From Marisediminitalea alba (lineage in GTDB: Bacteria; Pseudomonadota; Gammaproteobacteria; Enterobacterales; Alteromonadaceae): a stretch of DNA of 64,000 bases. Numbering within the stretch: position 1 is the stretch's first letter; every line of letters starts with the position of its first letter. The DNA lies in NCBI RefSeq assembly GCF_002993365.1, contig NZ_PVNP01000192.1:1-64000 (forward strand). The letters are read 5' to 3'. Of the stretch, positions 54,917-64,000 are shown piece by piece. The position numbers and the translations under genes are program-made. The notes below the pieces were generated by a model. The model did not search any database, had not been told where the DNA came from, and saw only the letters and a program-made list of their open reading frames with translations.

Positions 54917-54942
54917 AAAAAGGGAGCACCAGGCTCCCTTTT
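54917..54942 (-). terminator. Terminator after fabF
   Basis: AAAAGGGAGC pairs with GCTCCCTTTT around a 5-base loop, the outer pairs giving an A-run and T-run on either strand. Confidence 0.85.
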
Positions 54943-54960
54943 GTGTCTATCAACGTCGGC

Positions 54961-56199
54961 TTATGGGCGCTTGAAAATCAAGCTGCCATTGGTGCCACCA
55001 AAGCCGAAGGAGTTACACAGTGCATATTCTTCCTCAAAGGCTTTGGCTTTGTGCGGAACAAAGTCCAGATCGCACCCTTCACCCGGTTCGTCCAGGTTAA
55101 TAGTGGGCGGAGCCAGTTTGTCGCGCAGGGCCAGAATTGTGAAAATCGCCTCAACCGAACCGGCAGCACCCAGTAAGTGACCAGTCATGGACTTCGTTGA
55201 GCTAACCAGCACTTTATGCGCATGATCACCAAAGACGCTCTTCACCGCTGACACTTCGGCAATATCACCGGCCGGCGTTGACGTGCCGTGGGCGTTGATA
55301 TAACCAATCAGAGACGGATCGATTTTGGCATCGTTGATGGCATTTACCATCGACGCCGCAGCGCCTTCGCCATTCTCTGGTGGCGAGGTCATATGGTACG
55401 CATCGCCGCTCATGCCAAAGCCTACCAGCTCCGCATATATGGTCGCGCCGCGTGCTTTGGCCGCTTCGTATTCCTCGAGCATTACCACACCGGCGCCTTC
55501 GCCCATAACGAAACCGTCACGGTCCTTGTCCCACGGGCGACTGGCCTGTTGCGGCGAATCGTTGCGTGAAGACAGTGCACGAGCAGAGGCAAAACCAGCC
55601 ATACCCAATGGCGTAATAGACGCTTCAGCACCACCGGCAAGCATGGCATCCGCATCGCCATAAGCGATAGTCCGGGCCGCTACACCAATGTTGTGTACAC
55701 CTGTGGTACAGGCAGTCACAATATTCAGGTTAGGTCCTTTCAGCCCTGCCATGATCGACAGAAATCCGGAAATCATATTGGTAATGGTGGAAGGCACAAA
55801 GAACGGCGATACCCGACGAGGGCCGCTGTTAACCAGCTTGGAGTGGTTTTCTTCAATAAGCTCCAGACCGCCAATACCTGAACCAATGGCAATGCCCACG
55901 CGAGACGCGTTTTCAGGCGTAACCTCAAAACCCGAGTCTTGTAATGCCTGCTTGCCCGCGGCAATACCCAACTGGATAAAGCGGTCCATTTTCTTGGTTT
56001 CTTTTTTATCGATATAGTCTTGCGGATCAAAATCATTGATTTGACCGGCAAACCGGGTGGAATAGTTACTGCAATCAAAATGGGTAATGTCGCCAATCCC
56101 GCTTTCGCCAGCCAGAATTCGGCGCCAGGTTTTATCGGTAGACAAACCTAAAGGGGACAGCGTACCCAAGCCAGTAACCACTACGCGACGTTTTGTCAC
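54961..56199 (-). CDS. fabF: 3-oxoacyl-ACP synthase II
   Basis: Elongating condensing enzyme of fatty-acid synthesis; 412 residues. Active-site Cys is in [10 protein letters not shown], with the two His in [11 protein letters not shown] and [14 protein letters not shown] at 56199 is the likely start ([12 protein letters not shown]), with AGGA 7 bases before; the ATG at 56214 would place five extra residues over that ribosome site. Confidence 0.95.
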   Translation of the reverse strand: MTKRRVVVTGLGTLSPLGLSTDKTWRRILAGESGIGDITHFDCSNYSTRFAGQINDFDPQDYIDKKETKKMDRFIQLGIAAGKQALQDSGFEVTPENASRVGIAIGSGIGGLELIEENHSKLVNSGPRRVSPFFVPSTITNMISGFLSIMAGLKGPNLNIVTACTTGVHNIGVAARTIAYGDADAMLAGGAEASITPLGMAGFASARALSSRNDSPQQASRPWDKDRDGFVMGEGAGVVMLEEYEAAKARGATIYAELVGFGMSGDAYHMTSPPENGEGAAASMVNAINDAKIDPSLIGYINAHGTSTPAGDIAEVSAVKSVFGDHAHKVLVSSTKSMTGHLLGAAGSVEAIFTILALRDKLAPPTINLDEPGEGCDLDFVPHKAKAFEEEYALCNSFGFGGTNGSLIFKRP

Positions 56200-56280
56200 A
56201 GAATGTCCTCGCATTGGAACTAATCAGATACCCAACGGTAAACACTACAAAGTGCACGTTGAGCTATAACAATACATACA

Positions 56281-56308
56281 AAAACGGCTCTGTTACAGAG
56301 CCGTTTTT
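56281..56308 (-). terminator. Hairpin terminator after acpP
   Basis: AAAACGGCTCTG, loop TTA, CAGAGCCGTTTT. A strong stop or attenuator between acpP and fabF, keeping acpP expression high relative to fabF. Confidence 0.85.
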
Positions 56309-56327
56309 CACTATCTAAAAAAGAAGC

Positions 56328-56567
56328 TTACGCGTCTTTGTTAGCGTTGATGTAGTCAATTGCAGACTGAACAGTAGTGATTTTCTCTGCTTCTTCGTCT
56401 GGAATTTCAGTGTCGAATTCTTCTTCCAACGCCATGACTAACTCAACAGTGTCAAGTGAATCAGCGCCCAGATCATCAACAAAAGATGCTTCGGATTTTA
56501 CTTCTTCTTCTTTAACACCAAGCTGCTCAACGATGATTTTTTTTACGCGCTCTTCAATGTTACTCAT
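56328..56567 (-). CDS. acpP: Acyl carrier protein
   Basis: Acidic 79-residue carrier of fatty acyl chains. The phosphopantetheine serine is Ser37 in [10 protein letters not shown]. Near identity with other gammaproteobacterial ACPs is evident by eye. It sits between fabG and fabF as usual, followed by a terminator hairpin. Confidence 0.98.
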   Translation of the reverse strand: MSNIEERVKKIIVEQLGVKEEEVKSEASFVDDLGADSLDTVELVMALEEEFDTEIPDEEAEKITTVQSAIDYINANKDA

Positions 56568-56769
56568 AATTCTAGGTTTCCCTTAACGTCACTAGATACA
56601 AAAATTGTCACTAGTTTATTTTGCAATATTATCGCTTGCAAGCGACCAGCTAGAACAATCTATCTGGTCAAACCAGCAACCAACCAAGTTTAATCAACAA
56701 GATTTTAACATTCAAGGCTTTCTCTGTCTGTGTGTCAATGCAAAACTGCAAAAAATCACACAAATCGAG

Positions 56770-57510
56770 TTAGCCCATGTACATCCCACCATTTACATGG
56801 ATTGTCTCACCAGAGATATACGCCGCACCGTCGCTCACCAGGAACGCAACCGTTGCAGCAACTTCTTCTGGCTGACCCAAACGATTCGCCGGAATATCTT
56901 TGAAAATGGCTTCACGCTGTTCGTCACTTAAGGCTTTGGTCATATCGGTATCGATAAAGCCTGGTGCAACAACGTTTACCGTAATGCCTCGAGAAGCGAC
57001 TTCGCGAGCCAGTGATTTAGAAAAACCAATGACACCGGCTTTCGCCGCCGCGTAGTTCGCTTGTCCGGCATTACCCGAACTACCCACTACAGAACCCACA
57101 TTCACAATGCGGCCGCAGCGTTTCTTCATCATTCCACGCAAAACAGCTTTTGACAATGAAAAGATAGCGGTCAGGTTAGTATCGATAATCGCCTGCCACT
57201 CTTCATCTTTCATTCTCATTAGCAGATTATCACGTGTGATACCTGCATTATTGATCAAGATCTCAACCGCGCCAAATTCCTCGTTGATGGCTTTAATCAG
57301 CGCATCCACGGCACCTTCTTCGGTGACATTCAGCTTCATACCTTTGCCGCCGGAGGCCGCCAGGTATTCGGTAATAGCATCGGCTCCGCCTTCGCTGGTA
57401 GCTGTACCAATGACGGTAGCGCCCTGCGCAGCCAATTGTGTTGCTATCGCTTTACCAATACCACGACTGGCACCGGTGACCAGGGCAATTTTACCTTGTA
57501 AATCGCTCAT
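56770..57510 (-). CDS. fabG: 3-oxoacyl-ACP reductase
   Basis: NADPH-dependent short-chain reductase; 246 residues. TGASRGIGKAIA binds the cofactor, and the catalytic Ser-Tyr-Lys lies in GSVVGSSGNAGQANYAAAKAG. ATG at 57510 gives the normal MSDLQGKIALVTG start; the longer frame overlaps fabD. It lies 13 bases after fabD. Confidence 0.97.
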   Translation of the reverse strand: MSDLQGKIALVTGASRGIGKAIATQLAAQGATVIGTATSEGGADAITEYLAASGGKGMKLNVTEEGAVDALIKAINEEFGAVEILINNAGITRDNLLMRMKDEEWQAIIDTNLTAIFSLSKAVLRGMMKKRCGRIVNVGSVVGSSGNAGQANYAAAKAGVIGFSKSLAREVASRGITVNVVAPGFIDTDMTKALSDEQREAIFKDIPANRLGQPEEVAATVAFLVSDGAAYISGETIHVNGGMYMG

Positions 57511-57523
57511 TTGAAAAAGATTC

Positions 57524-58459
57524 CTATTCTTCTGCCTGCCAACTTGCCACCGTCTCCGGGGTGTTAACAGCAATATAGCTTACAGATTTGACAATTCGTT
57601 TACCGAGTCCGGTAAGCACTTTACCCGGACCAACTTCGATAATGGTATCAATCCCTTCTGCGGCCAGAAACTCCACGGTTTTGGTCCACTGCACCGGGCA
57701 GTACAACTGACGAACCAGTGCGCTGCGAATGCCCGCCGGATCTGACTCAACCGCCACATCAACGTTATTAACCACTTTCACTGTAGGCTCGGCAATCGCG
57801 ATGGTTTCCAGCTTATCGTCAAGATGATCGGCTGCCGGACGCATTAACTCACAGTGAGAAGGAACACTCACCGCCAGTGGTAATGCACGCTTGGCACCGG
57901 CCTCTTTACAGGCGTTAGCGGCCTGTTCTGCAGCGTTCTTTTCGCCAGCAATCACTACCTGACCCGGCGAATTATAGTTAACCGGTGATACCACGTCGCC
58001 GGTGGCCACTGCGGTATCATGACAAATTTCAGCAATGCTATCGTCATCCAGGCCAATAATGGCGTACATGGCGCCTGCACCTGCCGGAACTGCCTGTTGC
58101 ATAAACTCACCACGAGCTTCAACCAGCTTTACGGCTTCAGCGAAATCCAAAACACCAGCACACACCAGCGCGGAGTATTCACCGAGGCTGTGACCGGCCA
58201 TATATTCCGGTGCAATGCCCTGCTCTGCCAGCAAACGATAAATAGCCACGCTGGCCGTAAGCAATGCCGGCTGCGTTACCTGGGTTTCGTTTAACTTACT
58301 GTCGGGGTCGTTTTGTACCACGTCCCACAAATCATAACCCAGCGCTTCAGAGGCTTGCGCAAAGGTATCGAGAATAGACGGATGAACGTCGGCCAGCTCT
58401 TTGAGCATGCCAACCGCTTGAGAGCCCTGTCCAGGGAACACACAGGCGATACGAGTCAT
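57524..58459 (-). CDS. fabD: Malonyl-CoA:ACP transacylase
   Basis: Loads malonyl groups on ACP; 311 residues. The active-site serine is in MAGHSLGEYSAL, and the N-terminal CVFPGQGSQAVGM and a late His in SVPSHCELM are present. Between fabH and fabG as expected. Confidence 0.97.
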   Translation of the reverse strand: MTRIACVFPGQGSQAVGMLKELADVHPSILDTFAQASEALGYDLWDVVQNDPDSKLNETQVTQPALLTASVAIYRLLAEQGIAPEYMAGHSLGEYSALVCAGVLDFAEAVKLVEARGEFMQQAVPAGAGAMYAIIGLDDDSIAEICHDTAVATGDVVSPVNYNSPGQVVIAGEKNAAEQAANACKEAGAKRALPLAVSVPSHCELMRPAADHLDDKLETIAIAEPTVKVVNNVDVAVESDPAGIRSALVRQLYCPVQWTKTVEFLAAEGIDTIIEVGPGKVLTGLGKRIVKSVSYIAVNTPETVASWQAEE

Positions 58460-58522
58460 AAAGCATCCTTATAATTGTTCTAATTCAGGTGAGCCGGGCT
58501 AACCTGCTCACCATGGCATTTG

Positions 58523-59488
58523 TTAATACCTAACTAAAGCAGAAGCCCAGGCAAAACCACCGCCGAATGCTTCCAGCAATAAATGTTGACCACGCTTGAT
58601 TCGGCCATCGCGAATGGCTTCGTCGAGCGCTGTTGGCACGGTTGCCGCTGACGTATTACCGTATCTTTCCAGTGTCAGCACAACCTGATCCAGCGACATA
58701 TCCAGCTTTTTGGCTGTCGCTTTAATAATTCTGAAGTTGGCCTGGTGTGGTACCAACCAATCTAAATCACTCTTTTGCATATTATTGGCAGACAGTGTTT
58801 GCTCAACAATTTCCGACAGCTTGGTCACTGCGACCTTGAAGACTTCATTGCCTTTCATTGTGCCCCAGTTTTCATGAATGGAATCCGGGTTTGATTTATC
58901 CGGGTTACCAATTTTCAGCAGATCACTGTATGAGCCGGCCGCATTAATATGCGTAGACAAAATGCCCGGCTCGTCGCTGGCTTCAATAATGGTAGCGCCA
59001 GCAGCATCACCAAATAAGATAACCATGGTGCGATCGGCTGGATCAATATGCCGGCTAAGGCAATCGGTACCCACTACTAATACCCGCTTTGCCATACCGC
59101 TTTTCACGTATTGGTCGGCAACGCTCAGCGCATAGCAATAACCGGCACAAGCCGCTGCTACGTCAAAAGCCGGGATATTATCGATGTTGAGGATATTTTG
59201 AATTTCGCAGGCAGTGCTGGGTAAGGCATGACGACCTGAAGTGGTCGCACAAACAATCATGTCGATAGAAGTCACATCAATACCGGCCGCTTCAATGGCT
59301 TTCTTGCTGGCTTCTGCGCCCATGGTTGCAGCGGTCTCATCCGGACCAATAATTCTGCGTTCTTTAATGCCGGTTCGGTCCGTGATCCATTCGTCACTGG
59401 TGTCCACCATCAACTCTAAATCGGCATTGGTACGTACGTCGCTAGGATAATAGCTACCCGTACCTATTATACGAGAGTATTTGCTCAA
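58523..59488 (-). CDS. fabH: 3-oxoacyl-ACP synthase III
   Basis: Initiating condensing enzyme of fatty-acid synthesis; 321 residues. Cys in [10 protein letters not shown], His in VPHQANFRI, Asn in YGNTSAA form the triad. The start is TTG at 59488, overlapping the plsX stop by 4 bases (TTGA); GGAG lies 5-6 bases before. No ATG occurs near the expected N-terminus. Confidence 0.95.
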   Translation of the reverse strand: MSKYSRIIGTGSYYPSDVRTNADLELMVDTSDEWITDRTGIKERRIIGPDETAATMGAEASKKAIEAAGIDVTSIDMIVCATTSGRHALPSTACEIQNILNIDNIPAFDVAAACAGYCYALSVADQYVKSGMAKRVLVVGTDCLSRHIDPADRTMVILFGDAAGATIIEASDEPGILSTHINAAGSYSDLLKIGNPDKSNPDSIHENWGTMKGNEVFKVAVTKLSEIVEQTLSANNMQKSDLDWLVPHQANFRIIKATAKKLDMSLDQVVLTLERYGNTSAATVPTALDEAIRDGRIKRGQHLLLEAFGGGFAWASALVRY

Positions 59489-60510
59489 AGTTGCTCCAAT
59501 AAAACGGTTTCTATTTTACTTTTTATTTTTTCAGGCACTTTCATCTCAGCTTCTTGCTTGGCCTGCAATATGGCGTAATAAAACGCTTCTGCCGAGGCAT
59601 TGCCGTGACTCTTGATAACAATGCCGCGCAATCCTAACAGACTGGCACCATTATACTGGTCGGGGTTCACACGATTGTAAACTGTTTTTAGTAAGGGTAA
59701 GGCAATTCGCGCCATCATGCGGCTGAAAAAGTTTGCCTGTGATTGCCGTTTTACTTCATTAATAACGAGTTTTGCCAGGCCCTCGCAGGATTTCAGTGCG
59801 ATGTTACCAGTAAACCCGTCGGTCACTACCACATCGGCGTAGTCGGTGAAAATATCGTCACCCTCTACATAACCAATATAGTTAATACCTTTGGCATTTT
59901 TGAACAACTGATCGGCGTATTTAACCTGGGCATTGCCCTTGATATCTTCCTCGCCCACATTCAGTAATGCCACCCGTGGTGACTCAATGCCACTGATTTG
60001 CTCGGCCAGTACCGATGCCATAACACCGTATTGGAACAGTATTTCAGAGGTGCAATTTACATTTGCGCCCAAATCGAGCAAAAAAACGCGATGATGACTA
60101 GCGGTGGGCATATCTGAAACCAGCGCGGGGCGGTCGATGCCTGGTAACGTTTTAAGTAGGTAAAACGCCATGGTCAACAGCGCACCGGTATTACCCGCAC
60201 TTACGCACGCATCTGCCTCACCGGATTCAACCAGTTGCAGCGCTTTCCACATGGAAGATTGTTTTTTATTGCGTAATGCCGAGGTCGGTGGCTCACCCAT
60301 TTCAACGATTTGCTCGCAATGATGCACTATGGCGCGTTGACGTTGCTGTTCGGTGAGGGATTCCAGAGCGGGAAGTATAACGTTCTCATCACCACACAAA
60401 ATAAACTGTGCATCGGTAATGGACTGAATAGCTTTTTGGACGGCGGAAAGAATAACAGGGGGACCATGATCGCCCCCCATGATATCTAACGCAATGGTTA
60501 GTTTAGACAA
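59485..60510 (-). CDS. plsX: Phosphate acyltransferase PlsX
   Basis: Makes acyl-phosphate from acyl-ACP for phospholipid synthesis; 341 residues. The N-terminal [15 protein letters not shown] is the family signature. Start is TTG at 60510 with GGTG about 8 bases before; the normal N-terminus (about 3 residues before LTIALD) permits no ATG. Coupled to fabH by overlap. Confidence 0.95.
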   Translation of the reverse strand: MSKLTIALDIMGGDHGPPVILSAVQKAIQSITDAQFILCGDENVILPALESLTEQQRQRAIVHHCEQIVEMGEPPTSALRNKKQSSMWKALQLVESGEADACVSAGNTGALLTMAFYLLKTLPGIDRPALVSDMPTASHHRVFLLDLGANVNCTSEILFQYGVMASVLAEQISGIESPRVALLNVGEEDIKGNAQVKYADQLFKNAKGINYIGYVEGDDIFTDYADVVVTDGFTGNIALKSCEGLAKLVINEVKRQSQANFFSRMMARIALPLLKTVYNRVNPDQYNGASLLGLRGIVIKSHGNASAEAFYYAILQAKQEAEMKVPEKIKSKIETVLLEQL

Positions 60511-60528
60511 AATGTCGGCACCAGTAAC

Positions 60529-60699
60529 TTAGTTACCGATGACTTTTTTGCCTTTGTAGTAACCATCAGCGGTCACGTGGTGACGGCGGTGTGTTTCACC
60601 CGACGTTGCATCGACAGACAAAGTCTCGCCTGTCAACGCATCGTGTGAACGACGCATGCCGCGCTTACTACGCGTTTTACGATTTTGTTGTACTGCCAT
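60529..60699 (-). CDS. rpmF: 50S ribosomal protein L32
   Basis: A 56-residue ribosomal protein ([20 protein letters not shown]...), basic and unmistakable in its start. Lies 3 bases after yceD and just before plsX, the conserved yceD-rpmF-plsX order. It has no Cys zinc motif, which is the normal proteobacterial form. Confidence 0.97.
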   Translation of the reverse strand: MAVQQNRKTRSKRGMRRSHDALTGETLSVDATSGETHRRHHVTADGYYKGKKVIGN

Positions 60700-60702
60700 A
60701 AC

Positions 60703-61230
60703 TTACTCCTGGTCTCGCTTAAGTTCTTTCAAAACCGCGAAAGGGTTTGGTTGCTTCTGTTCCGGTTCAATCTCACCAAACTGCATATCGTCACTGGTGA
60801 TTGTACAATCTTCCTCTGCATGAAAGGGCACAATCGGTAACGACAAAATCAGCTCGTCTTCAAATAATTGAAGAAGATTGACTTCTCCATGGTCGCCGAC
60901 CTCTACCGGATCATAGGCTTCGGGTAATGCTTCTGCGGCTTGTTGTCCCTGCACCGGACTAAAACAAAAATCGACATGAAGCGGACAATCAAATGCCTCA
61001 TTACACCGTTGACAGAGTAAAACTACTGCGGTGTCCAGAGTACCATGAAAAACAGTAAGACCCTGCGCGTCTTTTTCGAACTGTACTTTCACTTCAACCC
61101 ATTCGTCACTGCTGACGACGGAACCCATTAGCCTTGCCATGTCTATGGTCGCGATAACTCCCTCATAATCTGAGCGTTTTAGCGCGCTTTTGACCGGTTC
61201 GACTTGGTGCGGTAATTTCACTTTCTGCAT
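60703..61230 (-). CDS. yceD: YceD (DUF177) protein
   Basis: A 175-residue protein of the YceD family, linked to 23S rRNA accumulation in E. coli and plants. The CQRCNEAFDCP segment has the conserved cysteines. First gene of the leftward yceD-rpmF-plsX-fab transcript, divergent from maf across 141 bases. Confidence 0.93.
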   Translation of the reverse strand: MQKVKLPHQVEPVKSALKRSDYEGVIATIDMARLMGSVVSSDEWVEVKVQFEKDAQGLTVFHGTLDTAVVLLCQRCNEAFDCPLHVDFCFSPVQGQQAAEALPEAYDPVEVGDHGEVNLLQLFEDELILSLPIVPFHAEEDCTITSDDMQFGEIEPEQKQPNPFAVLKELKRDQE

Positions 61231-61371
61231 AGGGCGCGCATAATATAGCGTCAGCCCTTTACTGTCAAAGGATTAATCGTTTTTTTACCATTGTGACAAA
61301 ATCCGCTAAACTCTTTGGCGTTTCCCTTATTATAAAGGGGTAAGTTAAGCGACGACAGAATTATAATAACT

Positions 61372-61989
61372 ATGACTTCACCACGAATTATCCTGGCTTC
61401 TTCATCCAACTACCGCAAAGCTCAACTTGCCAATATCGGCTTCCAGGTTCCCGGTATCAGCCCAAACATAGATGAAACCGCTAACCCTGGTGAGGCTCCT
61501 CAGGATTTGGCTTGCCGTTTGTCACTGGAAAAAGCCCGGGCGGTGGCTGCTAATTACCCCGATGCGGTGATCATTGGTGGCGACCAGGTTGCCACCGTTA
61601 CCGATAAAACCGGCCATGTCCACATACTTGGTAAACCCGGCACGCTGGATAAAGCCATCGAACAGCTCGAGCTGTGTTCAGGCAATAAAGTGCGCTTTAT
61701 CACGGCGCTTAGCCTGGTTCATCAGGCACAGCAGCGCGAACAAACCCGGTTTGAGGATGTGTACGTCACCTTTTCTGAATTATCGGATTCGGTTATTGAG
61801 CGCTACCTGTTAAAAGAGCAACCCTACGACTGTGCCGGTAGCTTTAAAGCCGAAGGGGCCGGTGTATTGTTGTTCGACCGCATCGAGTCCCGGGACCCTA
61901 ACACCCTGATTGGCCTGCCGGTTATGCTACTGCGCGACATGCTGGCCGACTGGCACATTAACCTGCTCGATTTAACCCTGCGTCATTAA
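61372..61989 (+). CDS. Maf-family nucleotide pyrophosphatase (YceF-like)
   Basis: House-cleaning pyrophosphatase of 205 residues. Motifs ILASSSNYRKAQLANIGF at the N-terminus and IIGGDQVA and LGKPGTLDKAIEQL follow the Maf fold. The location next to yceD matches E. coli YceF (m7GTP-specific). Its end overlaps the convergent HAD phosphatase by 18 bases. Confidence 0.93.
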   Translation: MTSPRIILASSSNYRKAQLANIGFQVPGISPNIDETANPGEAPQDLACRLSLEKARAVAANYPDAVIIGGDQVATVTDKTGHVHILGKPGTLDKAIEQLELCSGNKVRFITALSLVHQAQQREQTRFEDVYVTFSELSDSVIERYLLKEQPYDCAGSFKAEGAGVLLFDRIESRDPNTLIGLPVMLLRDMLADWHINLLDLTLRH

Positions 61990-62631
61990 CAGGTCGTGCA
62001 ACTCAGCAATGGAATGTACAATGGCTTTGGGGTGATGTTTGGCTAAGTTCACTGGTGCGTGCACCCCGTAGCTTACTCCCACTCTGTCCATGCCAATAGC
62101 CTGTGCCATTTGCATGTCGTAGGTGGTATCACCAATCATCAGCGCCTGCCCGGCAGACAAACCGCGCTCTTCAAGCAACTGCAACAGCATGTCCGGGGAA
62201 GGTTTGGAGTCTGCCTCATCGGCGCAGCGGGACGTTGTGAAGAAATGACCAGTACCGGTTTGTTCCCAGGCCCGGTTGAGTCCGCGCCGGGCTTTACCGG
62301 TAGCTACCGCCAGCACATTGCCAGCATCCTTAAGGTCAGTCAGCATATCGGTTACCCCATCAAACAGCGGGCAAGGCGTGGTATCTGCACCAAGGTACAC
62401 TTCCTTATACGCCAGGGTTAAACGCTCGGCCAGCTCGTCATCATCAATATTGAATAACTGCTTAATGGCAGGCTTTAAACTGATGCCGATAATATGGCTG
62501 ACAGCTTCTGCTGAAGGGATAGCAACCTCACAACGTGCGGCTGCCTTTCGCATACAGCTAACAATTTTCGCCGCTGAGTCCATCAGCGTGCCATCCCAGT
62601 CAAAGATGATCAGTTTGTACTGCTTGGTCAT
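61972..62631 (-). CDS. HAD-family phosphatase (Gph-like)
   Basis: HAD hydrolase of 219 residues. Motif I is FDWDGTLMDS (about residues 9-18), the Lys motif lies in AVATGKARRG and the late acidic motif in MIGDTTYDMQMA. It resembles phosphoglycolate phosphatase and related pyrophosphatases; substrate not certain. It lies 14 bases after rluC and is probably cotranscribed. A GTG at 62643 is another start. Confidence 0.88.
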   Translation of the reverse strand: MTKQYKLIIFDWDGTLMDSAAKIVSCMRKAAARCEVAIPSAEAVSHIIGISLKPAIKQLFNIDDDELAERLTLAYKEVYLGADTTPCPLFDGVTDMLTDLKDAGNVLAVATGKARRGLNRAWEQTGTGHFFTTSRCADEADSKPSPDMLLQLLEERGLSAGQALMIGDTTYDMQMAQAIGMDRVGVSYGVHAPVNLAKHHPKAIVHSIAELHDLLMTQG

Positions 62632-62645
62632 AACTTCCTGCACTC

Positions 62646-63632
62646 TTATACTTTTTTAAGCGTGTTAACGGCCTGGGTTAATTGCTCATCATAGGGCGCA
62701 TTAAAGGTCACCATCTCTTCAGTTTTCGGATGCATCAGCCGTAAGCTGGAAGCATGTAAAAACAAACGATTGAGCCCTATGCGTTTCATTTGCTTGTCGA
62801 ATTCCGCATCACCGTACTTATCATCACAGGCAATGGGATGGCCGGCATGTAAACAATGTACGCGGATCTGGTGGGTCCGGCCGGTAATTGGTGAAGCCTC
62901 AACTAACGTAGCATTTTCGAACGACTGTAAAATTCGATAGCGGGTTTCTGAAGGTTTGCCCTGCTCAGACACGCTTACCAGCCGCTCACCAGACTGCAAA
63001 ATGTTCTTTTGCAATGGCGCCTTCACTTTAAAGCGGTTTTGTGGCCACTGTCCGGCTACCAGCGCATGATAACGTTTGTCCATCTGGCTGTTACGTAACT
63101 GCTCATGCATATGGCGTAACGCCGAGCGCTTTTTGGCCACCAGAATACAACCCGACGTATCGCGGTCGAGCCGGTGAACCAGCTCCATAAACTTCGCTTC
63201 CGGGCGCAATGCTCTGAGCCCTTCAATCAAACCAAAGCTCAAACCACTGCCACCGTGCACTGCCAACCCGGAAGGTTTGTTAAACACAATGATATGTGAG
63301 TCTTCAAACAGGATGTGCTGTTCCAGACTGGCAATCTTTTCCAGTTTAGGGGATGGCAATTCAGGGGTTTCACTCACCCTTACAGGCGGAACCCGAATCA
63401 AATCTCCTGCGACCAGTTTATATTCCGGCTTTACCCGTTTTTTATTCACCCGCACTTCGCCTTTGCGCAAAATACGATAAATAAGGCTCTTTGGGACGCC
63501 TTTTAAAAAGGTACGCAGAAAATTATCAATGCGTTGCCCGTCTAAGTCTGGTTCGACTTCAACAAATTGAACCTGAGATGTGGGGGAATTCTTGTCTGGT
63601 GATGTCACGGGCATTGTGTCGGCTGATTTCAT
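62646..63632 (-). CDS. rluC: 23S rRNA pseudouridine synthase RluC
   Basis: Modifies U955, U2504 and U2580 of 23S rRNA in E. coli. 328 residues from ATG 63632. S4 domain (DGQRIDNFLRTFLKGVPKSLIYRIL) followed by the RluA-type catalytic domain with Asp in HRLDRDTSGCILVAKK. The start is uncertain: an ATG at 63665 has a weak AAGTGA site and would add 11 residues. Confidence 0.95.
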   Translation of the reverse strand: MKSADTMPVTSPDKNSPTSQVQFVEVEPDLDGQRIDNFLRTFLKGVPKSLIYRILRKGEVRVNKKRVKPEYKLVAGDLIRVPPVRVSETPELPSPKLEKIASLEQHILFEDSHIIVFNKPSGLAVHGGSGLSFGLIEGLRALRPEAKFMELVHRLDRDTSGCILVAKKRSALRHMHEQLRNSQMDKRYHALVAGQWPQNRFKVKAPLQKNILQSGERLVSVSEQGKPSETRYRILQSFENATLVEASPITGRTHQIRVHCLHAGHPIACDDKYGDAEFDKQMKRIGLNRLFLHASSLRLMHPKTEEMVTFNAPYDEQLTQAVNTLKKV

Positions 63633-63665
63633 AGGCGGCGATTCTAACGTATTTCGTCTGCACAT

Positions 63666-64000
63666 TCACTTAACTCGAACGCCGATTAATCGAAAACTAC
63701 ATCATGAGCAGTTGTTTAACCCGGCATTTTGTTCAGAAAACGACGTCCGGCTGAGTTAATTGCTCCCTAATTACGCGTATGGCTTGCCTATTTCAACCCT
63801 TTGGTGCGATAATCAAACTGTTTTAACCGAAACGACACCGAAAGGTTCTCGTCAGACTCGTTGTTAAAATAACGTTAAACTAAAAAGTTAAACAACCGGT
63901 CGCAGAGTCTGTATTACTACCAAACTACCCCATTGCGGAATTATCAATTGAGTAGGAAATACAACGTGCGTTGATGAACAATCACGTAGCTGAAAACTTG
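63666..64000. other. Region upstream of (probable) rne
   Basis: No gene start is clear in these 335 bases; an ATG at 63974 opens a frame to the edge but lacks a ribosome site. By synteny (rluC is divergent from rne in related bacteria) this is the promoter and long leader of rne, whose coding sequence would lie beyond the window. Confidence 0.45.
63784..63813 (+). promoter_or_regulatory. Candidate rightward promoter
   Basis: TTGCCT, 18-base spacer, GATAAT. It would start a transcript near 63820 whose leader runs past the window end. Confidence 0.4.

Overview
The window looks like chromosome of a marine gammaproteobacterium of the Alteromonadaceae (Alteromonas relatives). The grounds are gene content and protein flavour: an Alteromonas/Shewanella-type fab cluster, a DUF3718 protein, an SO_0444-type metal exporter, a large TonB receptor beside SapC, cupin and tryptophan-halogenase genes, and an M2 peptidase. 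The genus cannot be fixed from the sequence alone. No rRNA, tRNA, CRISPR array or prophage was found.

Layout. (1) 1-869: the end of an IS1595-family insertion sequence, cut by the window edge, lies next to fur (1244-1669). (2) 1725-5032, leftward: a 5-oxoprolinase operon pxpA-pxpB-pxpC followed by a D-amino-acid aminotransferase. (3) 5099-7604: an S1-domain RNA-binding protein, an OsmC protein and an MFS carrier. (4) 7948-15392: a tripartite RND efflux operon with one lipoprotein adaptor and two permeases. (5) 15478-21516: DUF3718 and DUF2189 proteins, an LRAT-like protein, then alaA-yfbR-dGTPase. (6) 21702-28882: periplasmic and sulfur redox genes (msrPQ, a persulfide-dioxygenase/rhodanese fusion, a rhodanese divergent from an FtrA-like regulator) and a SulA-like SOS gene. 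(7) 29181-34964: an M2 peptidase lipoprotein, an EamA exporter with divergent LysR regulator, and a ZntR-like regulator with a Cu/Zn exporter and a Pmp3 peptide. (8) 34954-42998, leftward: the most unusual region, a TonB-dependent receptor followed by SapC, a JmjC-like cupin and two flavin-dependent halogenase homologues. (9) 43736-47861: a ROK regulator and a gluconate module (gntP, gntK, gntR) with two clear GntR-type operators. (10) 48053-50673: a serine hydrolase, a macrodomain protein and an FMN-binding oxidase-like protein. (11) 50679-63632: the core run tatD-holB-tmk-mltG-pabC-fabF-acpP-fabG-fabD-fabH-plsX-rpmF-yceD, all leftward, then maf (rightward), a HAD phosphatase and rluC. The window ends in what is probably the upstream or leader region of rne.

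How the genes work together. Regions 8 and 9 look like a nutrient-acquisition locus: an outer-membrane receptor with putative modifying enzymes, a sugar-sensing ROK regulator, and gluconate uptake and phosphorylation. The receptor promoter carries an inverted repeat exactly between its -35 and -10 elements. Region 11 supplies fatty-acid synthesis from plsX/fabH through fabF, plus DNA-replication and cell-wall housekeeping. Several genes there start with TTG or GTG and overlap their upstream neighbour, which suggests translational coupling. Other regulatory sites readable in the sequence are two LexA-type boxes before the SulA-like gene, a ZntR-type dyad in a 20-bp promoter spacer, and two identical-arm dyads between the EamA and LysR genes.
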